A stretch of DNA of 37,030 nt from Desulfobacterales bacterium (GCA_025454255.1 JALOOU010000055.1:1-37030); one strand, 5' to 3'; counted from the stretch's first letter, positions 9,001-15,975 are shown. The notes: generated from the sequence alone by a model not told the origin. Numbers and translations: made by a program.

Positions 9001-9090
9001 GCAAGTTTCCCGCCCGGGTGAGCGAGCACCGTGGGGTTGTGCCACCGGGGGGTGAGGTGCCATAGCATGACCTTTCTCCCGATGGATCAT
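6064..9090 (-). CDS. P2-like P-type ATPase with N-terminal HMA_2-like domain and altered ion site (ATPase 1)
   Basis: Large membrane ATPase of about 1008 aa. Order (numbering from ATG 9090): HMA_2-like domain at 38-92 (SLPGRARFRIP ... TTGSVLVRF, no CxxC), proline-rich linker, M1-M2, actuator loop with TGES (304-307), M4, phosphorylation site DKTGTLT (D464), nucleotide domain with KGAPF, hinge TGDQ and VGDGFND (about 764), then C-terminal helices. Catalytic residues are intact. Ion-binding positions are not: M4 reads AIPSGLS instead of PEGL, and the M6 region reads WANTAALALAVDP, lacking the N-x3-D...P core. The transported ion, if any, is unknown. The start is uncertain: 9090 (after GAGGG), 9063 (after AAAGG) or 8979 (which matches the N-terminus of ATPase 2). 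A TTG at 9120 lies at the inferred transcription start and is rejected. Confidence 0.9.
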   Translation of the reverse strand: MIHREKGHAMAPHPPVAQPHGARSPGRETCATEAPHAMLELIHSLPGRARFRIPQLRRDRERANLLDQALRAAVGVHHVAVSPTTGSVLVRFGPAQPLAEVRALIARALVEPEQRRKGRPAAPQRPPPPPALREEGSPQPWHRMKAGEVLRVFNVSPRSGLSRREAGLRHRLHGANLLPATAGRSFAAILKGQVSELPVFLVAAAAALSILVGGVAEGLVALAIALFNALASSVAENRAERMLDEVRAAIDLKARVCRTGKVFEIGFGELVPGDILDLQVGSRIPADARLVAADHLAVDEAALTGESIPVFKSAAVPADPDPLFSQRSNMVYRGTLVVEGSGRAVVVATGTDTVLGRLQVFLGAVFPPEAAVARDMRWLIRHFLMAGMGVGGVFGLFSLLRGQGLFAALREALSLVAGAIPSGLSTLSASALAFGHRDLGRRRILVRRLRALGNLASTQIVCFDKTGTLTLNEMSVTGLCAGWDRVDPAAAGGRSAVGPHPSAAGGDLDWLIRLGVLCNEAFMIHEGAQSLEGSSTEKALIHFAEENGINSTRFRGEHPIVEIFHRTENHPYMVTVHQWSEDQELTAIKGAPFDVLELCRHCRQGGETHPLSDDARARIEAENFRMAGQGLRVLGLAFGWGRAGTEEGRYTDGTNLVWAGLVGLADPVRSEARELVQTLHRSGIRTAVLTGDQGLTAQHIGAQLGLSGSEPLRILDAAELRGVALSGMSGIVTRTHVFARLTPAQKLQIIQAYQSAGLSVVMVGDGFNDVLALKVADVGIAMGRKGADMACKAADLILENDDLGGVCAAIQGGRRFYGNMRKSLRFLSGATYVDLAAAALAKSAVAGGMHPLQPVWANTAALALAVDPGDDHEVGGLPEAGTAVIGRGQISGSLSDAAAVMAASSLVGAYAFSRYGGGAPAQDLFRASVGLNQLTLALGENPAGRRPGAARRWSPVLWGAAAAPLLMFALTGGGMLDLLALAGGGWLARQLLARGGPGTELPHSRAVQ

Positions 9091-9124
9091 TTTTTTTGTT
9101 CCCTCATAAAAATCTAACAAATCG

Positions 9125-9154
9125 ATTATAGGTTCATCCGCAGCCGGGATTCAA
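9125..9154 (-). promoter_or_regulatory. sigma70-type promoter for the ATPase1-arsA operon
   Basis: On the minus strand TTGAAT (9154-9149) and a perfect TATAAT (9130-9125) are separated by 18 bp. Transcription would start near 9118, just before the candidate starts of the ATPase gene. No 11-bp tandem site is present, so this unit may not share the Pho-like control of its neighbours. Confidence 0.6.
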
Positions 9155-9179
9155 ATCCTTTTTCCAGCCAAGGTGCCTC

Positions 9180-9470
9180 ATGATCTCCAAAGAATGCAAC
9201 CTGACCGATTTCGCCGGGGCCTTGCACGGCAAGGACTTTTTTGAGGTCATCCGCATGGCCGATCTCGAAGCGACCGAGGCCGAGCGGCTGGGTTTGAGAA
9301 CGCGTGTCGACTCCGCGCGGCGCCAGCGCTGCGGCAAGGAGTACGCCGAGCTCCTCAAGCAATTCATCGCCTATGTTCGGTATGGAGTGGTGCCGCGTGG
9401 GTTGAGCCGCCGCGACCTCGACATTTTCCGATCCCTGACCCCGGCCACCCGCCCCCCGCGCGGCCTGTAG
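9180..9470 (+). CDS. conserved-looking hypothetical protein, 96 aa
   Basis: Family not recognised. It is divergent from the ATPase1 operon. AAGGTG lies 7 nt before the ATG. The product is soluble and helical, rich in charged residues (DFFEVIRMADLEATEAERLG ... CGKEYAELLKQFIAYVRYG), with a Pro/Arg tail. There are no transmembrane segments and only two cysteines. The opposite-strand frame (9134-9367) is a shadow. It may be a regulator or partner of the ATPase cluster, but only position supports this. Confidence 0.6.
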   Translation: MISKECNLTDFAGALHGKDFFEVIRMADLEATEAERLGLRTRVDSARRQRCGKEYAELLKQFIAYVRYGVVPRGLSRRDLDIFRSLTPATRPPRGL

Positions 9471-9540
9471 CCGCGAGTTTAGGAAAGACGCCGCATTTAC
9501 CTCGCCTCGTTGTGGAGCTGTTCCCGTTCGTCACCGATTT

Positions 9541-9583
9541 CTAGTGCGGCGCTAATTCGCGGCTAACGCATGGCCGCCAGAAT
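9541..9583 (+). promoter_or_regulatory. Pho-box-like tandem site plus -10 for the zinc-ribbon/HMA_2 operon
   Basis: Cores CTAG (9541), CTAA (9552) and CTAA (9563) are spaced exactly 11 bp apart. CAGAAT (9578-9583), a 4/6 match to TATAAT, begins 15 bp after the first base of the last core, the same offset seen at the other sites. The first gene starts at 9614, giving a leader of about 25 nt. Confidence 0.65.
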
Positions 9584-9613
9584 CAGCCTGCCAATCTATC
9601 GGAAAGGACCACC

Positions 9614-9979
9614 GTGGTGACGACCGCCAGCCAGACGGCGAAAGGCAGGATCGGCAGCAGTCATCGATCGGTCCGGAAATTGCCCGAAGGGACCCGTCGC
9701 AAAATGATCAGCGGTGTGGTTTGCCCCAGATGCGCATCGGAAGCCATATACCGTTATGGGAAGACCGCAGCGGGGCATAAACGCTACCTCTGTCAGGCGT
9801 GCCGGCGTCAATTCACCCTGGCCGACCGCGTCTGGCTCAGCGCCGCCGAGCGCCCCGCCTGCCCCGTGTGCGGCAAGAAGATGCATGTCTACATGCGATC
9901 GGCCGGACTGACCCGTTTCCGCTGCAGCGATTATCCGGACTGCCACACCTTTCTCAAGCGCGCCCCGCTGGAGAGATGA
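9614..9979 (+). CDS. double zinc-ribbon protein
   Basis: The product is 121 aa with two cysteine clusters. The first, CPRCASEAIYRYGK then CQACRRQF (about residues 37-66), resembles the InsA/transposase-type zinc ribbon. The second, CPVCGKKM ... CSDYPDC (about residues 83-113), resembles topoisomerase C-terminal zinc fingers. It likely binds nucleic acid or zinc. No transposase, inverted repeat or target duplication is seen nearby, so I do not call it an insertion sequence. Start is GTG at 9614 after GGAAAGGA; GTG 9617 is an alternative. It ends 4 nt before the HMA_2-like gene and shares its promoter. Confidence 0.7.
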   Translation: MVTTASQTAKGRIGSSHRSVRKLPEGTRRKMISGVVCPRCASEAIYRYGKTAAGHKRYLCQACRRQFTLADRVWLSAAERPACPVCGKKMHVYMRSAGLTRFRCSDYPDCHTFLKRAPLER

Positions 9980-9983
9980 GGCC

Positions 9984-10355
9984 ATGCGATACTACTGCCA
10001 CCATGTACCGGGCAGACTTCGAGTCAAGCTTCCCGACCTCAAGCGGAAGCCGGCCGCGGCGGATCGCGTGCAAAAAATCCTGGACGGACTCAAGGGCGTA
10101 ATCGCCGTGAAGGTGACCCCGTTGACCGGAAGCGTCGTTGTGCACTACGACCCGGATCGAACCACTCATGATCGGATCCTGGCCCCCCTGCAGGATCACG
10201 GGTTGTTCGACGCCTCGCTGGCCATTTCCAACGACGAACAGGTGCAGGCCGCCGTGGCGGATGCCGGAATGCGGCTGGGACGGGCCGCACTGGGGTGGGC
10301 CGTGGGAAGAAGCTTGAACGCCGGCGGGTTCTCCCTGCTCGCCGCCTTTCTCTGA
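9984..10355 (+). CDS. stand-alone HMA_2-like protein
   Basis: The product is 123 aa. Residues 4-60 form the same HMA_2-like fold seen at the N-terminus of both ATPases: HHVPGRLRVKLPDL, then VKVTPLTGSVVVHYDP. The metal-binding CxxC of classical heavy-metal domains is absent; instead an R-x-R-[hydrophobic]-K/R motif is conserved. The C-terminal 35 residues (AGMRLGRAALGWAVGRSLNAGG) form a glycine-rich amphipathic or membrane-associating helix. The ATG follows GAGATGAGG from the preceding gene's end. A role as a partner or metallochaperone for the P-type ATPases is inferred from the shared domain and position. Confidence 0.75.
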   Translation: MRYYCHHVPGRLRVKLPDLKRKPAAADRVQKILDGLKGVIAVKVTPLTGSVVVHYDPDRTTHDRILAPLQDHGLFDASLAISNDEQVQAAVADAGMRLGRAALGWAVGRSLNAGGFSLLAAFL

Positions 10356-10444
10356 ACGAACCTTCAGCGGCGGACCGCCCCGGCAACCCAATACCCTCAG
10401 CGGCACGACCGGCGGGCCAACCCCTGTTCGCCCCTCGCCTGCGT

Positions 10445-11623
10445 TCATCCGGCTTTCAAGATCTCGACCTTGTCGTTCTTTTCCCAGGGCAGGTCCATGT
10501 CGGTGCGGCCGAAATGGCCGTAGCTCGCCAGGTTCTGGAAATAGCCGTTGGCATGCTTGGAGGGCAGGTGGCGCAGGCGGAAGTGCTTCATGATGCCCGC
10601 CAGCCGGAACTCGAAGCTGCGCTCGAGCAGGTCCCTGATCTTTTCATCGGGGAGCTTGCCCGTCCCGAAGGTCTGGACCTGCAGGCTGACCGGCCGGGTG
10701 ATGCCGATCGAGTAGCTGAGCATCACCTCGCAGGTGGAGGCCAACCCGGCCGCCACGATGTTGCGGGCGGCGTAGCGCGCCGCATAGGCCCCGACCCGGT
10801 CCACCCGCATCGGGTCCTTGCCGCTCAGGGCGTCGCCGCTGTGGCGCGCGTACTCGCCGTAGGTGTCGACGGCGCTCTTTCTGCCGGTCAGACCGGAGTG
10901 GTGGGAAGGGCCGCCCTGATAGGGGCCGTCGGGGTTGATCAGGATGCGGGTCTGCTTGTCGGGCCTGATTTTCTGCTTCTGAAAGACCGGGGTGATCACC
11001 GTCTCGAGGATGTCGGCCGTCAGCTTCTTCGCGTCCACCTGCTTGGGGTGCTCCAGGCTCGCCATCACGGTTAAACTGTGAATCCTGGCCGGCGTGTTGT
11101 CGCGATAGGCCACCGCCACCTGGACTTTCCCGTCCGGCAGCAGATAGGGCAGCAGTTTCTGGTGGCGGACCTCCGCCAGGCGCCGGGCCAGCTGGTTGGC
11201 CCGCATGATGGGCAGCGGCATCAACTCCGGGGTCTGGTCGCAGGCGAACCCGAAGAGCGTCACCTGGTTCTTGGCGGCCACCTTGTCTATCTCCTCGTCC
11301 GAGAGCTGGGTCTCGTCGAAGCGATGGGCCATGTTCAGGGGAAGCTCCTGGGGCGCCGAGAGGATGCTGCAGATCTTGGCGTTGAAGTCCGGCTGGTCGT
11401 AGCCGATCTTCTGGATCACCTTGCGCGCCAGGTAGGAGAAGTCCACCTTCGCCTCGGAAGCGTAGCGCACGGCGATGAAGATGATGGCGCTGGAGACCGC
11501 GCACTCGGCCCGCACGCGGGAAAAGGGATCCTGCTTCAAAAAATGGTCGACGATGCAGTCGCTGACCTGGTCGCACATCTTGTCCGGGTGGCCGTCGGTT
11601 ACCGATTCGGATGTGAAGATCAT
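10445..11623 (-). CDS. metK: divergent S-adenosylmethionine synthetase coupled to P-type ATPase
   Basis: Makes SAM from methionine and ATP by family membership. The product is 392 aa (E. coli MetK 384). Conserved blocks are ESVTDGHPDK near the N-terminus, SGLTGRKSAVDTYG, SGKDPMRVDRVGAYAARY, RNIVAAGL and the C-terminal YGHFGR...PWEK. Several positions usually invariant in MetK differ: the GAGDQGLMFGYA segment reads AAKNQVTLFGFA, the G-G-E-I loop that supplies a cation ligand is absent, and HGGGAFSGKDP reads HSGDALSGKDP. It is therefore a diverged paralogue and may differ in kinetics or substrate. The ATG overlaps the stop of ATPase 2 (ATGA). It would provide SAM for PhnJ if co-induced, which is an inference. 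Confidence 0.85.
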   Translation of the reverse strand: MIFTSESVTDGHPDKMCDQVSDCIVDHFLKQDPFSRVRAECAVSSAIIFIAVRYASEAKVDFSYLARKVIQKIGYDQPDFNAKICSILSAPQELPLNMAHRFDETQLSDEEIDKVAAKNQVTLFGFACDQTPELMPLPIMRANQLARRLAEVRHQKLLPYLLPDGKVQVAVAYRDNTPARIHSLTVMASLEHPKQVDAKKLTADILETVITPVFQKQKIRPDKQTRILINPDGPYQGGPSHHSGLTGRKSAVDTYGEYARHSGDALSGKDPMRVDRVGAYAARYAARNIVAAGLASTCEVMLSYSIGITRPVSLQVQTFGTGKLPDEKIRDLLERSFEFRLAGIMKHFRLRHLPSKHANGYFQNLASYGHFGRTDMDLPWEKNDKVEILKAG

Positions 11624-14600
11624 GGGCTTACCTCACCAGAGAGACGGGATTGTGCCAGTTTGCGGGTTTCGTTGAGCGCGAAGGGCCCCAGCGCGCAGGC
11701 GCCGATGACGGCGACATCGACGAGGGCCGGGGCCGCGGCCCCCAGGAATCCCCGCAGTCCGGGGAGCGCCAGGGTGAGCACCTGCAGCGCAAGGGAGCCG
11801 CCGATCGCCAGGTTGAGGTAGGGATTTTTCGGCGGCCGTCTGGCATCGAAGATGCTGCGCTGCTCCGTGCGGCAGCTGTAGGCATGCAGCAGCTGGCCGA
11901 AGACGAGGGCCTGGAAAGCCAGCGCGCCGGCCCGGGCCCCGCGGCCGTAGCGGCCGATCCCGTAGAGATAGGCGGCGAGGGCGCCGGTGCTGATGATGCC
12001 GGATTCCAGCGCCATGGCCCGAAAGTCCCGGCCCGAGAAGAGCGGAGCGCCGGCGGGCCGCGGCGGCAGGTCCATGAGGCCAGGCTCGGGCTCCTCGCGC
12101 GAGAGGGCCAGCCCCGGGAAGATGTCGGAGATGATGTTGATCCATAGCAGCTGCATGACGGTCAGCGGGAACCCCAGGCCGAGGGCCATGCAGGCGAACA
12201 TCACGATGATCTCGGTCAGGTTGGTGGAGAGGAAAAAATGGACCGACTTGCGGATGTTTCCGTAGGTGGTGCGCCCCCCGCGCAGCGCCTGGATCAACTG
12301 CTCGATGTTGTCGCCCGCGATGATGATGTCCGCCACCTCGCGGGCCACATCGGTGCCGGAATCGCCCATAGCGATGCCGATGTTGGCCGCCTTGAGGGCC
12401 GGGCCGTCGTTGATCCCATCCCCGGTCATGGCCACGACACGGCCGGCGTCCTGCAGGGCCTGAACGATCCGCAGCTTGTGCGCCGGGCTGACCCGCGAGT
12501 AGACGTGCACGTTCTTGGCGAGCGCCTGCAGCCGCTCGGGGTCGAGCGAGGTGAGCTCGGCCGAGTCCAGGATCTTGAGCGGCTTGTCGCCCCCGAGGTT
12601 CAGCTCGCGGGCCACGGCATAGGCCGTGGTGCTCTGGTCGCCGGTGATCATCACGGTTTCGATGCCCGCCCGCTGGAAGACCGCGATCAGCTCGGCCACC
12701 CCCGGCCGGATCGGGTCGGCCATCCCCGCCAGCCCCAGCCAGACCATCGGCGCCGACTCGTCGATCTCCGTCTTCATTGTGAAGCGATTGAAGGCGAAGC
12801 CCAGCACGCGCAGGCCGCGGCCGGCCATGCGGTCGTTTTCGATGTGGATCTCCTGCCGGCGCTCCTCGGTGAGGGCCTTCACCCGGCCCTTTACCATTTC
12901 ACGGTCGCACAGGTCGAGGACGTCGTGCGGGCTGCCCTTGGTGAAGATGTAGCGGCAGTCCTCGGAAGGGCACGAGTGCAGGCTGCTCATGTAAAGCCGG
13001 TTCTCCGACCGCAGGCGCAGGCCGACGAAGCGAAAATCCTCCTGCAGGCCGACGACATCGATGCCGGTCGCAGCCGCCACCCGCATCAGGGCCGTCTCCG
13101 TGGAGGAGCCGAAGAGGTCGACCGCGCCGCTCTCCGGGTCCACCGTGATCTTGATCTCGTTGCAAAGGGCGCAGACGATCAGCAGGTGCCGGATTTCGCC
13201 GACGGCGAGCAGATCGCGCCCCCCCGGCAAGGGCTCCGGCAAATCGTTGACCACGGCATGGCGCGTGCGACCGGCCAGGATCTCGGTCACCGTCATGCGA
13301 TTCTCGGTGATCGTCCCGGTCTTGTCCAGGCAGATGGTCTGGACGGCGCCCAGGGTCTCAACCGCCTGCAGCCTGCGCACGAGCACCCCATGGCGGCGCA
13401 GGTCGGTGATGCCCATGGCGAAGTTGATCGTCGCCGCGGCCGGAAGCCCCTCGGGCACGGCCGAAGCGGCCAGCGAGATCGACATCTGCAGCATCTGCAC
13501 CAGGCCGTAACCGCGCAAAAAACCGATCCCGAACACCACCCCGCAAATCGCCCCGCACGCCGCCACCAGCTGGTTTCCTATCAGTGCCAGCTGGAGCTCG
13601 ATCGGGGTGGACGGGGTCTGGGTGTCGGCGAGCATCGCCTGGAGCATGCCGACCTGAGTGAAGCGACCGACGGCCACCACCACCGCCAGGCCCTGTCCGC
13701 CGGTCACGAGCGTTCCCATGTAAACCATGTTGGTGCGGTCGGCGAGCGGCGTGTTCTCGTGCTTGAGCCGCTTGGCTTCCTTGTGCACCGGCATGCTCTC
13801 GCCGGTCAGCATGGACTCGTCGATGCTCAGCCGGTCGGCGGCGACGATCCGGCTGTCGGCGGCCACGTAGGTCCCGGGCTTGAGCACCAGGAGGTCGCCG
13901 ACCGTCACCTCCTCCACGGCCAGGTGGAGGGTGCGGCCCTCCCGGATGATTTCCGCCGTCGGGTGGACCAGATCCTTGAGGGACTCCATGGTTTTTTCGG
14001 CGCCGCTCTCCGTGAAGTAGCCGATGAGAGCGTTGGCCAGCACGACGCCGCCGATGACGGCCGCATCGAGGATGCCCCCGGTCAGAGCCGAAATGCCGGC
14101 CGCGGCCCCCAGCAGCATCACCGGCAGCGAGTTCAGCTGCCGGAAAAACAGCTCGGCCTTTGAGCGCGGCTCGGGCCTGGGCAGGAGGTTGGGACCGTAG
14201 GCCTTGAGCCGGTCGGCGGCTTCGCCTCCGGGGAGCCCGGAGCGGGCGTCGGTGCGCAGGATGGAGGCGGCCACGGCCGCCTCCAGCGTATGCCAGGGCT
14301 TGTCGAGCGGCGCCGCGCCCTCCGGCTCCGGTGACAGGAAGCGCTTGAGCGTCTCCACCGGCAAGCGCCGGGCGGGCGGGCGCTTCGCCGCCGGCTCGGC
14401 CTCCACCTCGGAGGCTGCGGCCTGCGGCAATCCGTCAGCGTGGATCTCCACCAGGATCTCTTCGATCAGAAACCGGATGGAGTGGTGGTCGTTGTTGGAG
14501 TTGAAATTGACCAGGATGTTGCCCGTAAGGGTGCTGGCCGATACCGCGAAAATCTCCCCCTCGCGCGCGAGCCTCTGCTCTAAGACCCGCTTGAGCATCT

Positions 14601-14670
14601 CCGAACCGAACAGCCCGTCGATCTTGAAACGGGCCCGGCCCTCCACCCGGGTGTGAATCGATTGAATCAT
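11620..14670 (-). CDS. P2-type cation ATPase with N-terminal HMA_2-like domain (ATPase 2)
   Basis: P-type ATPase of 1016 aa, probably for Ca2+ or a similar divalent cation. Order: HMA_2-like domain (residues 1-60, HTRVEGRARFKI ... TLTGNILVNF), linker, M1-M2, TGES (289-292), M4 with canonical AVPEGLPA (about 404-411), DKTGTIT (D449), KGSPHD, TGDQSTTA, TGDGINDGPALK, then M5-M10. M6 keeps NIISDIFPGLALS with the N-x3-D ion ligands. By motif this is a functional P2A-like pump, unlike ATPase 1. The frame is open from TTG 14703, but ATG 14670 has GGAG 6 nt upstream and opens directly into the HMA_2-like domain. It is coupled to metK by a 4-nt overlap. Confidence 0.93.
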   Translation of the reverse strand: MIQSIHTRVEGRARFKIDGLFGSEMLKRVLEQRLAREGEIFAVSASTLTGNILVNFNSNNDHHSIRFLIEEILVEIHADGLPQAAASEVEAEPAAKRPPARRLPVETLKRFLSPEPEGAAPLDKPWHTLEAAVAASILRTDARSGLPGGEAADRLKAYGPNLLPRPEPRSKAELFFRQLNSLPVMLLGAAAGISALTGGILDAAVIGGVVLANALIGYFTESGAEKTMESLKDLVHPTAEIIREGRTLHLAVEEVTVGDLLVLKPGTYVAADSRIVAADRLSIDESMLTGESMPVHKEAKRLKHENTPLADRTNMVYMGTLVTGGQGLAVVVAVGRFTQVGMLQAMLADTQTPSTPIELQLALIGNQLVAACGAICGVVFGIGFLRGYGLVQMLQMSISLAASAVPEGLPAAATINFAMGITDLRRHGVLVRRLQAVETLGAVQTICLDKTGTITENRMTVTEILAGRTRHAVVNDLPEPLPGGRDLLAVGEIRHLLIVCALCNEIKITVDPESGAVDLFGSSTETALMRVAAATGIDVVGLQEDFRFVGLRLRSENRLYMSSLHSCPSEDCRYIFTKGSPHDVLDLCDREMVKGRVKALTEERRQEIHIENDRMAGRGLRVLGFAFNRFTMKTEIDESAPMVWLGLAGMADPIRPGVAELIAVFQRAGIETVMITGDQSTTAYAVARELNLGGDKPLKILDSAELTSLDPERLQALAKNVHVYSRVSPAHKLRIVQALQDAGRVVAMTGDGINDGPALKAANIGIAMGDSGTDVAREVADIIIAGDNIEQLIQALRGGRTTYGNIRKSVHFFLSTNLTEIIVMFACMALGLGFPLTVMQLLWINIISDIFPGLALSREEPEPGLMDLPPRPAGAPLFSGRDFRAMALESGIISTGALAAYLYGIGRYGRGARAGALAFQALVFGQLLHAYSCRTEQRSIFDARRPPKNPYLNLAIGGSLALQVLTLALPGLRGFLGAAAPALVDVAVIGACALGPFALNETRKLAQSRLSGEVSP

Positions 14671-14773
14671 CTGCGCTCCGCTGCGAACCGCGGCAGTGGA
14701 CAAGGCGGATCGACAACTGGCCGCATGTCCTCGCTGCCAAGATGTACGCTGCGGTTCAGAATCCCCGCGGATG

Positions 14774-14811
14774 GTTATGGGGGCATTCGTGAAAGGTTAG
14801 AATTCGGCTAG
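14774..14811 (-). promoter_or_regulatory. short Pho-box-like site upstream of ATPase 2
   Basis: Two minus-strand cores, CTAG (14811-14808) and CTAA (14800-14797), are 11 bp apart. No good -10 lies at the 15-bp offset; CATAAC (14779-14774) is the nearest. This is weaker than the other sites, and the gene could instead be read from the upstream DUF5132 promoter, since only 190 bp separate the genes. Confidence 0.4.
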
Positions 14812-14860
14812 GGGCCCGTCTGCCGCCCGGCCGGCCGCTACCCGTTCTTCCACAGAAGGG

Positions 14861-15382
14861 TTACGACGAACGCGTCATGGCGTTTTCGCGATCCGGTGCG
14901 GTGCGAACCCCTTTTTCGATCACATACATCGAAACGAGCCCGAACGCGTACCAGAACGCGGTGTACCACGGTGGGGTGGAGAAGCGGCCGCGGAGAATTT
15001 CGTAGATGCCGAAGCCCATCAGCATCAGGAAGATGCCGCTGGGCAGATCGATCCTGCCCCCCGTCGCCAGCCGCAGGGAGCGGTCGAGGCCGGCCACCGG
15101 CTTGACCGCCGCGTGCATGAGGGGCCGATGGGGCGAAGCGTGGGTGCGCAGGTCGAAAAGAGCCTGCGCACGCCCGAACTCGGCAACCGCATCGATCGCG
15201 GCGGTTTCGCCGACAAACAACAGGCTGGCGGTCTCCGGGTTCGCCTCCGGCCGCTCGCCGCTTCGGGCGCAGACCTTCTGCACCGAAGCAAAGAAAGCGG
15301 CGTCCCCCCGTCGGGAGGGGATTCGAATCCTCAGCCGATGGGGGGAGTGATGGGCGATGAAGGCCTCGGGCGCTTCCAGCAT
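14861..15382 (-). CDS. membrane-anchored HMA_2-like protein
   Basis: The product is 173 aa. The N-terminal part (HHSPHRLRIRIPS ... ETASLLFVG) is a diverged member of the HMA_2-like domain shared with both ATPases and the 123-aa protein. Two C-terminal transmembrane segments follow: GIFLMLMGFGIYEILRG (about 115-131) and WYTAFWYAFGLVSMYVIEKG (about 138-157). The frame is open to 15529, but ATG 15382, preceded by GGGATC, gives the domain-based N-terminus; the longer version adds low-complexity Arg/Pro sequence. It starts 25 nt after the DUF5132-like gene stop, so the two are likely one operon. Function unknown. Confidence 0.75.
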   Translation of the reverse strand: MLEAPEAFIAHHSPHRLRIRIPSRRGDAAFFASVQKVCARSGERPEANPETASLLFVGETAAIDAVAEFGRAQALFDLRTHASPHRPLMHAAVKPVAGLDRSLRLATGGRIDLPSGIFLMLMGFGIYEILRGRFSTPPWYTAFWYAFGLVSMYVIEKGVRTAPDRENAMTRSS

Positions 15383-15407
15383 AAAGATCCCGTGCACCGT
15401 CTGTCGA

Positions 15408-15683
15408 TCAGGCCGCCTGCTTTTTGGTGGTCTTGGCCGGCACCTTGCGGCTTTCGGAAATTTCGGCCTTGGCCTCGGCCACGATGTCCTCGACCGTCTC
15501 CTGGGTTTCGGCCAGGGCCACCTTGGCACCCTCGAAGGCCATGATGCCGCCCTTGATGACCGACTTGGCCACCGGTTTCAGCACAGCGGCGACGATCGGC
15601 AGCACGACCGGCGCCAGCAGCACGGCCGCGGCGCCGATGGCCACCGCGCCTCCGAAGCGGATTCCGTTGGTGATACCGAACAT
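15408..15683 (-). CDS. DUF5132-like small membrane protein
   Basis: The product is 91 aa. The N-terminal half is a long apolar helix (GGAVAIGAAAVLLAPVVLP, IVAAVLKPVAKSVIKGG), followed by a charged coiled-coil-like segment (TQETVEDIVAEAKAEISES) and a lysine-rich tail. This layout (APVVLP, KPVAK, IKGG, then VEDIVAEA) matches what I know of DUF5132 proteins, which have no assigned function. ATG 15683 has an excellent AAGGAGG site; the longer frame from 15764 crosses the inferred promoter-proximal leader. It is the first gene of a unit with the membrane HMA_2-like protein and has the strongest tandem Pho-like site upstream. Confidence 0.75.
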   Translation of the reverse strand: MFGITNGIRFGGAVAIGAAAVLLAPVVLPIVAAVLKPVAKSVIKGGIMAFEGAKVALAETQETVEDIVAEAKAEISESRKVPAKTTKKQAA

Positions 15684-15848
15684 GGCTCCCTCCTTGTTCG
15701 ACCCGCTGAGATCGGGCCGTTGGTCATGGTTTGAACCCAGCCGCTGTGCCTTCGCGCAGGGCAACGAGCAGCATTTGCAGCAAAACTAACAAGAGCGGCG
15801 CCGCCATGTCGAGAAGAAAAGTCATTAATTTGCCTATAAAAGCTGCAC

Positions 15849-15902
15849 ATCCTAGCAGACGAAAATTAGCCTATCATTAAATTTGAGTTAGCAAATCGCT
15901 AG
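15849..15902 (-). promoter_or_regulatory. Pho-box-like tandem site (four units) plus -10 for the DUF5132 operon
   Basis: Minus-strand cores CTAG (from 15902), CTAA (15891), TTAA (15880) and CTAA (15869) are each exactly 11 bp apart. TAGGAT (15854-15849) starts 15 bp after the last core. The offset works only in the minus direction, so the site serves 15683 and not a plus-strand gene. It lies just downstream of the phoA terminator hairpin. Confidence 0.7.
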
Positions 15903-15917
15903 CCGCTTCAAAGCACG

Positions 15918-15944
15918 AGGGCCCGCTTCCGCGCAGCGGGCCCT
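15918..15944 (-). terminator. intrinsic-type hairpin after phoA
   Basis: Perfect 10-bp inverted repeat AGGGCCCGCT / AGCGGGCCCT with a 7-nt loop, 31 nt beyond the phoA stop codon. The following minus-strand sequence, CGTGCTTT, is only weakly T-rich, but a plus-strand A-run flanks the other side. It insulates phoA from the DUF5132 promoter. Confidence 0.65.
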
Positions 15945-15975
15945 GTTAAATAAAAACACCGAAAACGTTCGCGGG

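Noticed and set aside
9614-9979. IS1/InsA-type insertion sequence fragment
   Set aside because: Only the zinc-ribbon resembles InsA; there is no transposase catalytic domain, no terminal inverted repeat and no target duplication, and the gene has an ordinary promoter and partner.
4653-15683. Ferrosome- or P1B-type metal-exporting organelle locus
   Set aside because: The mix of P-type ATPases and CxxC-less HMA-like proteins suggested it, but both ATPases have P2-like M4 motifs (PEGL or PSGL) and lack the CPx-type motif of P1B pumps, so I cannot support the identification.
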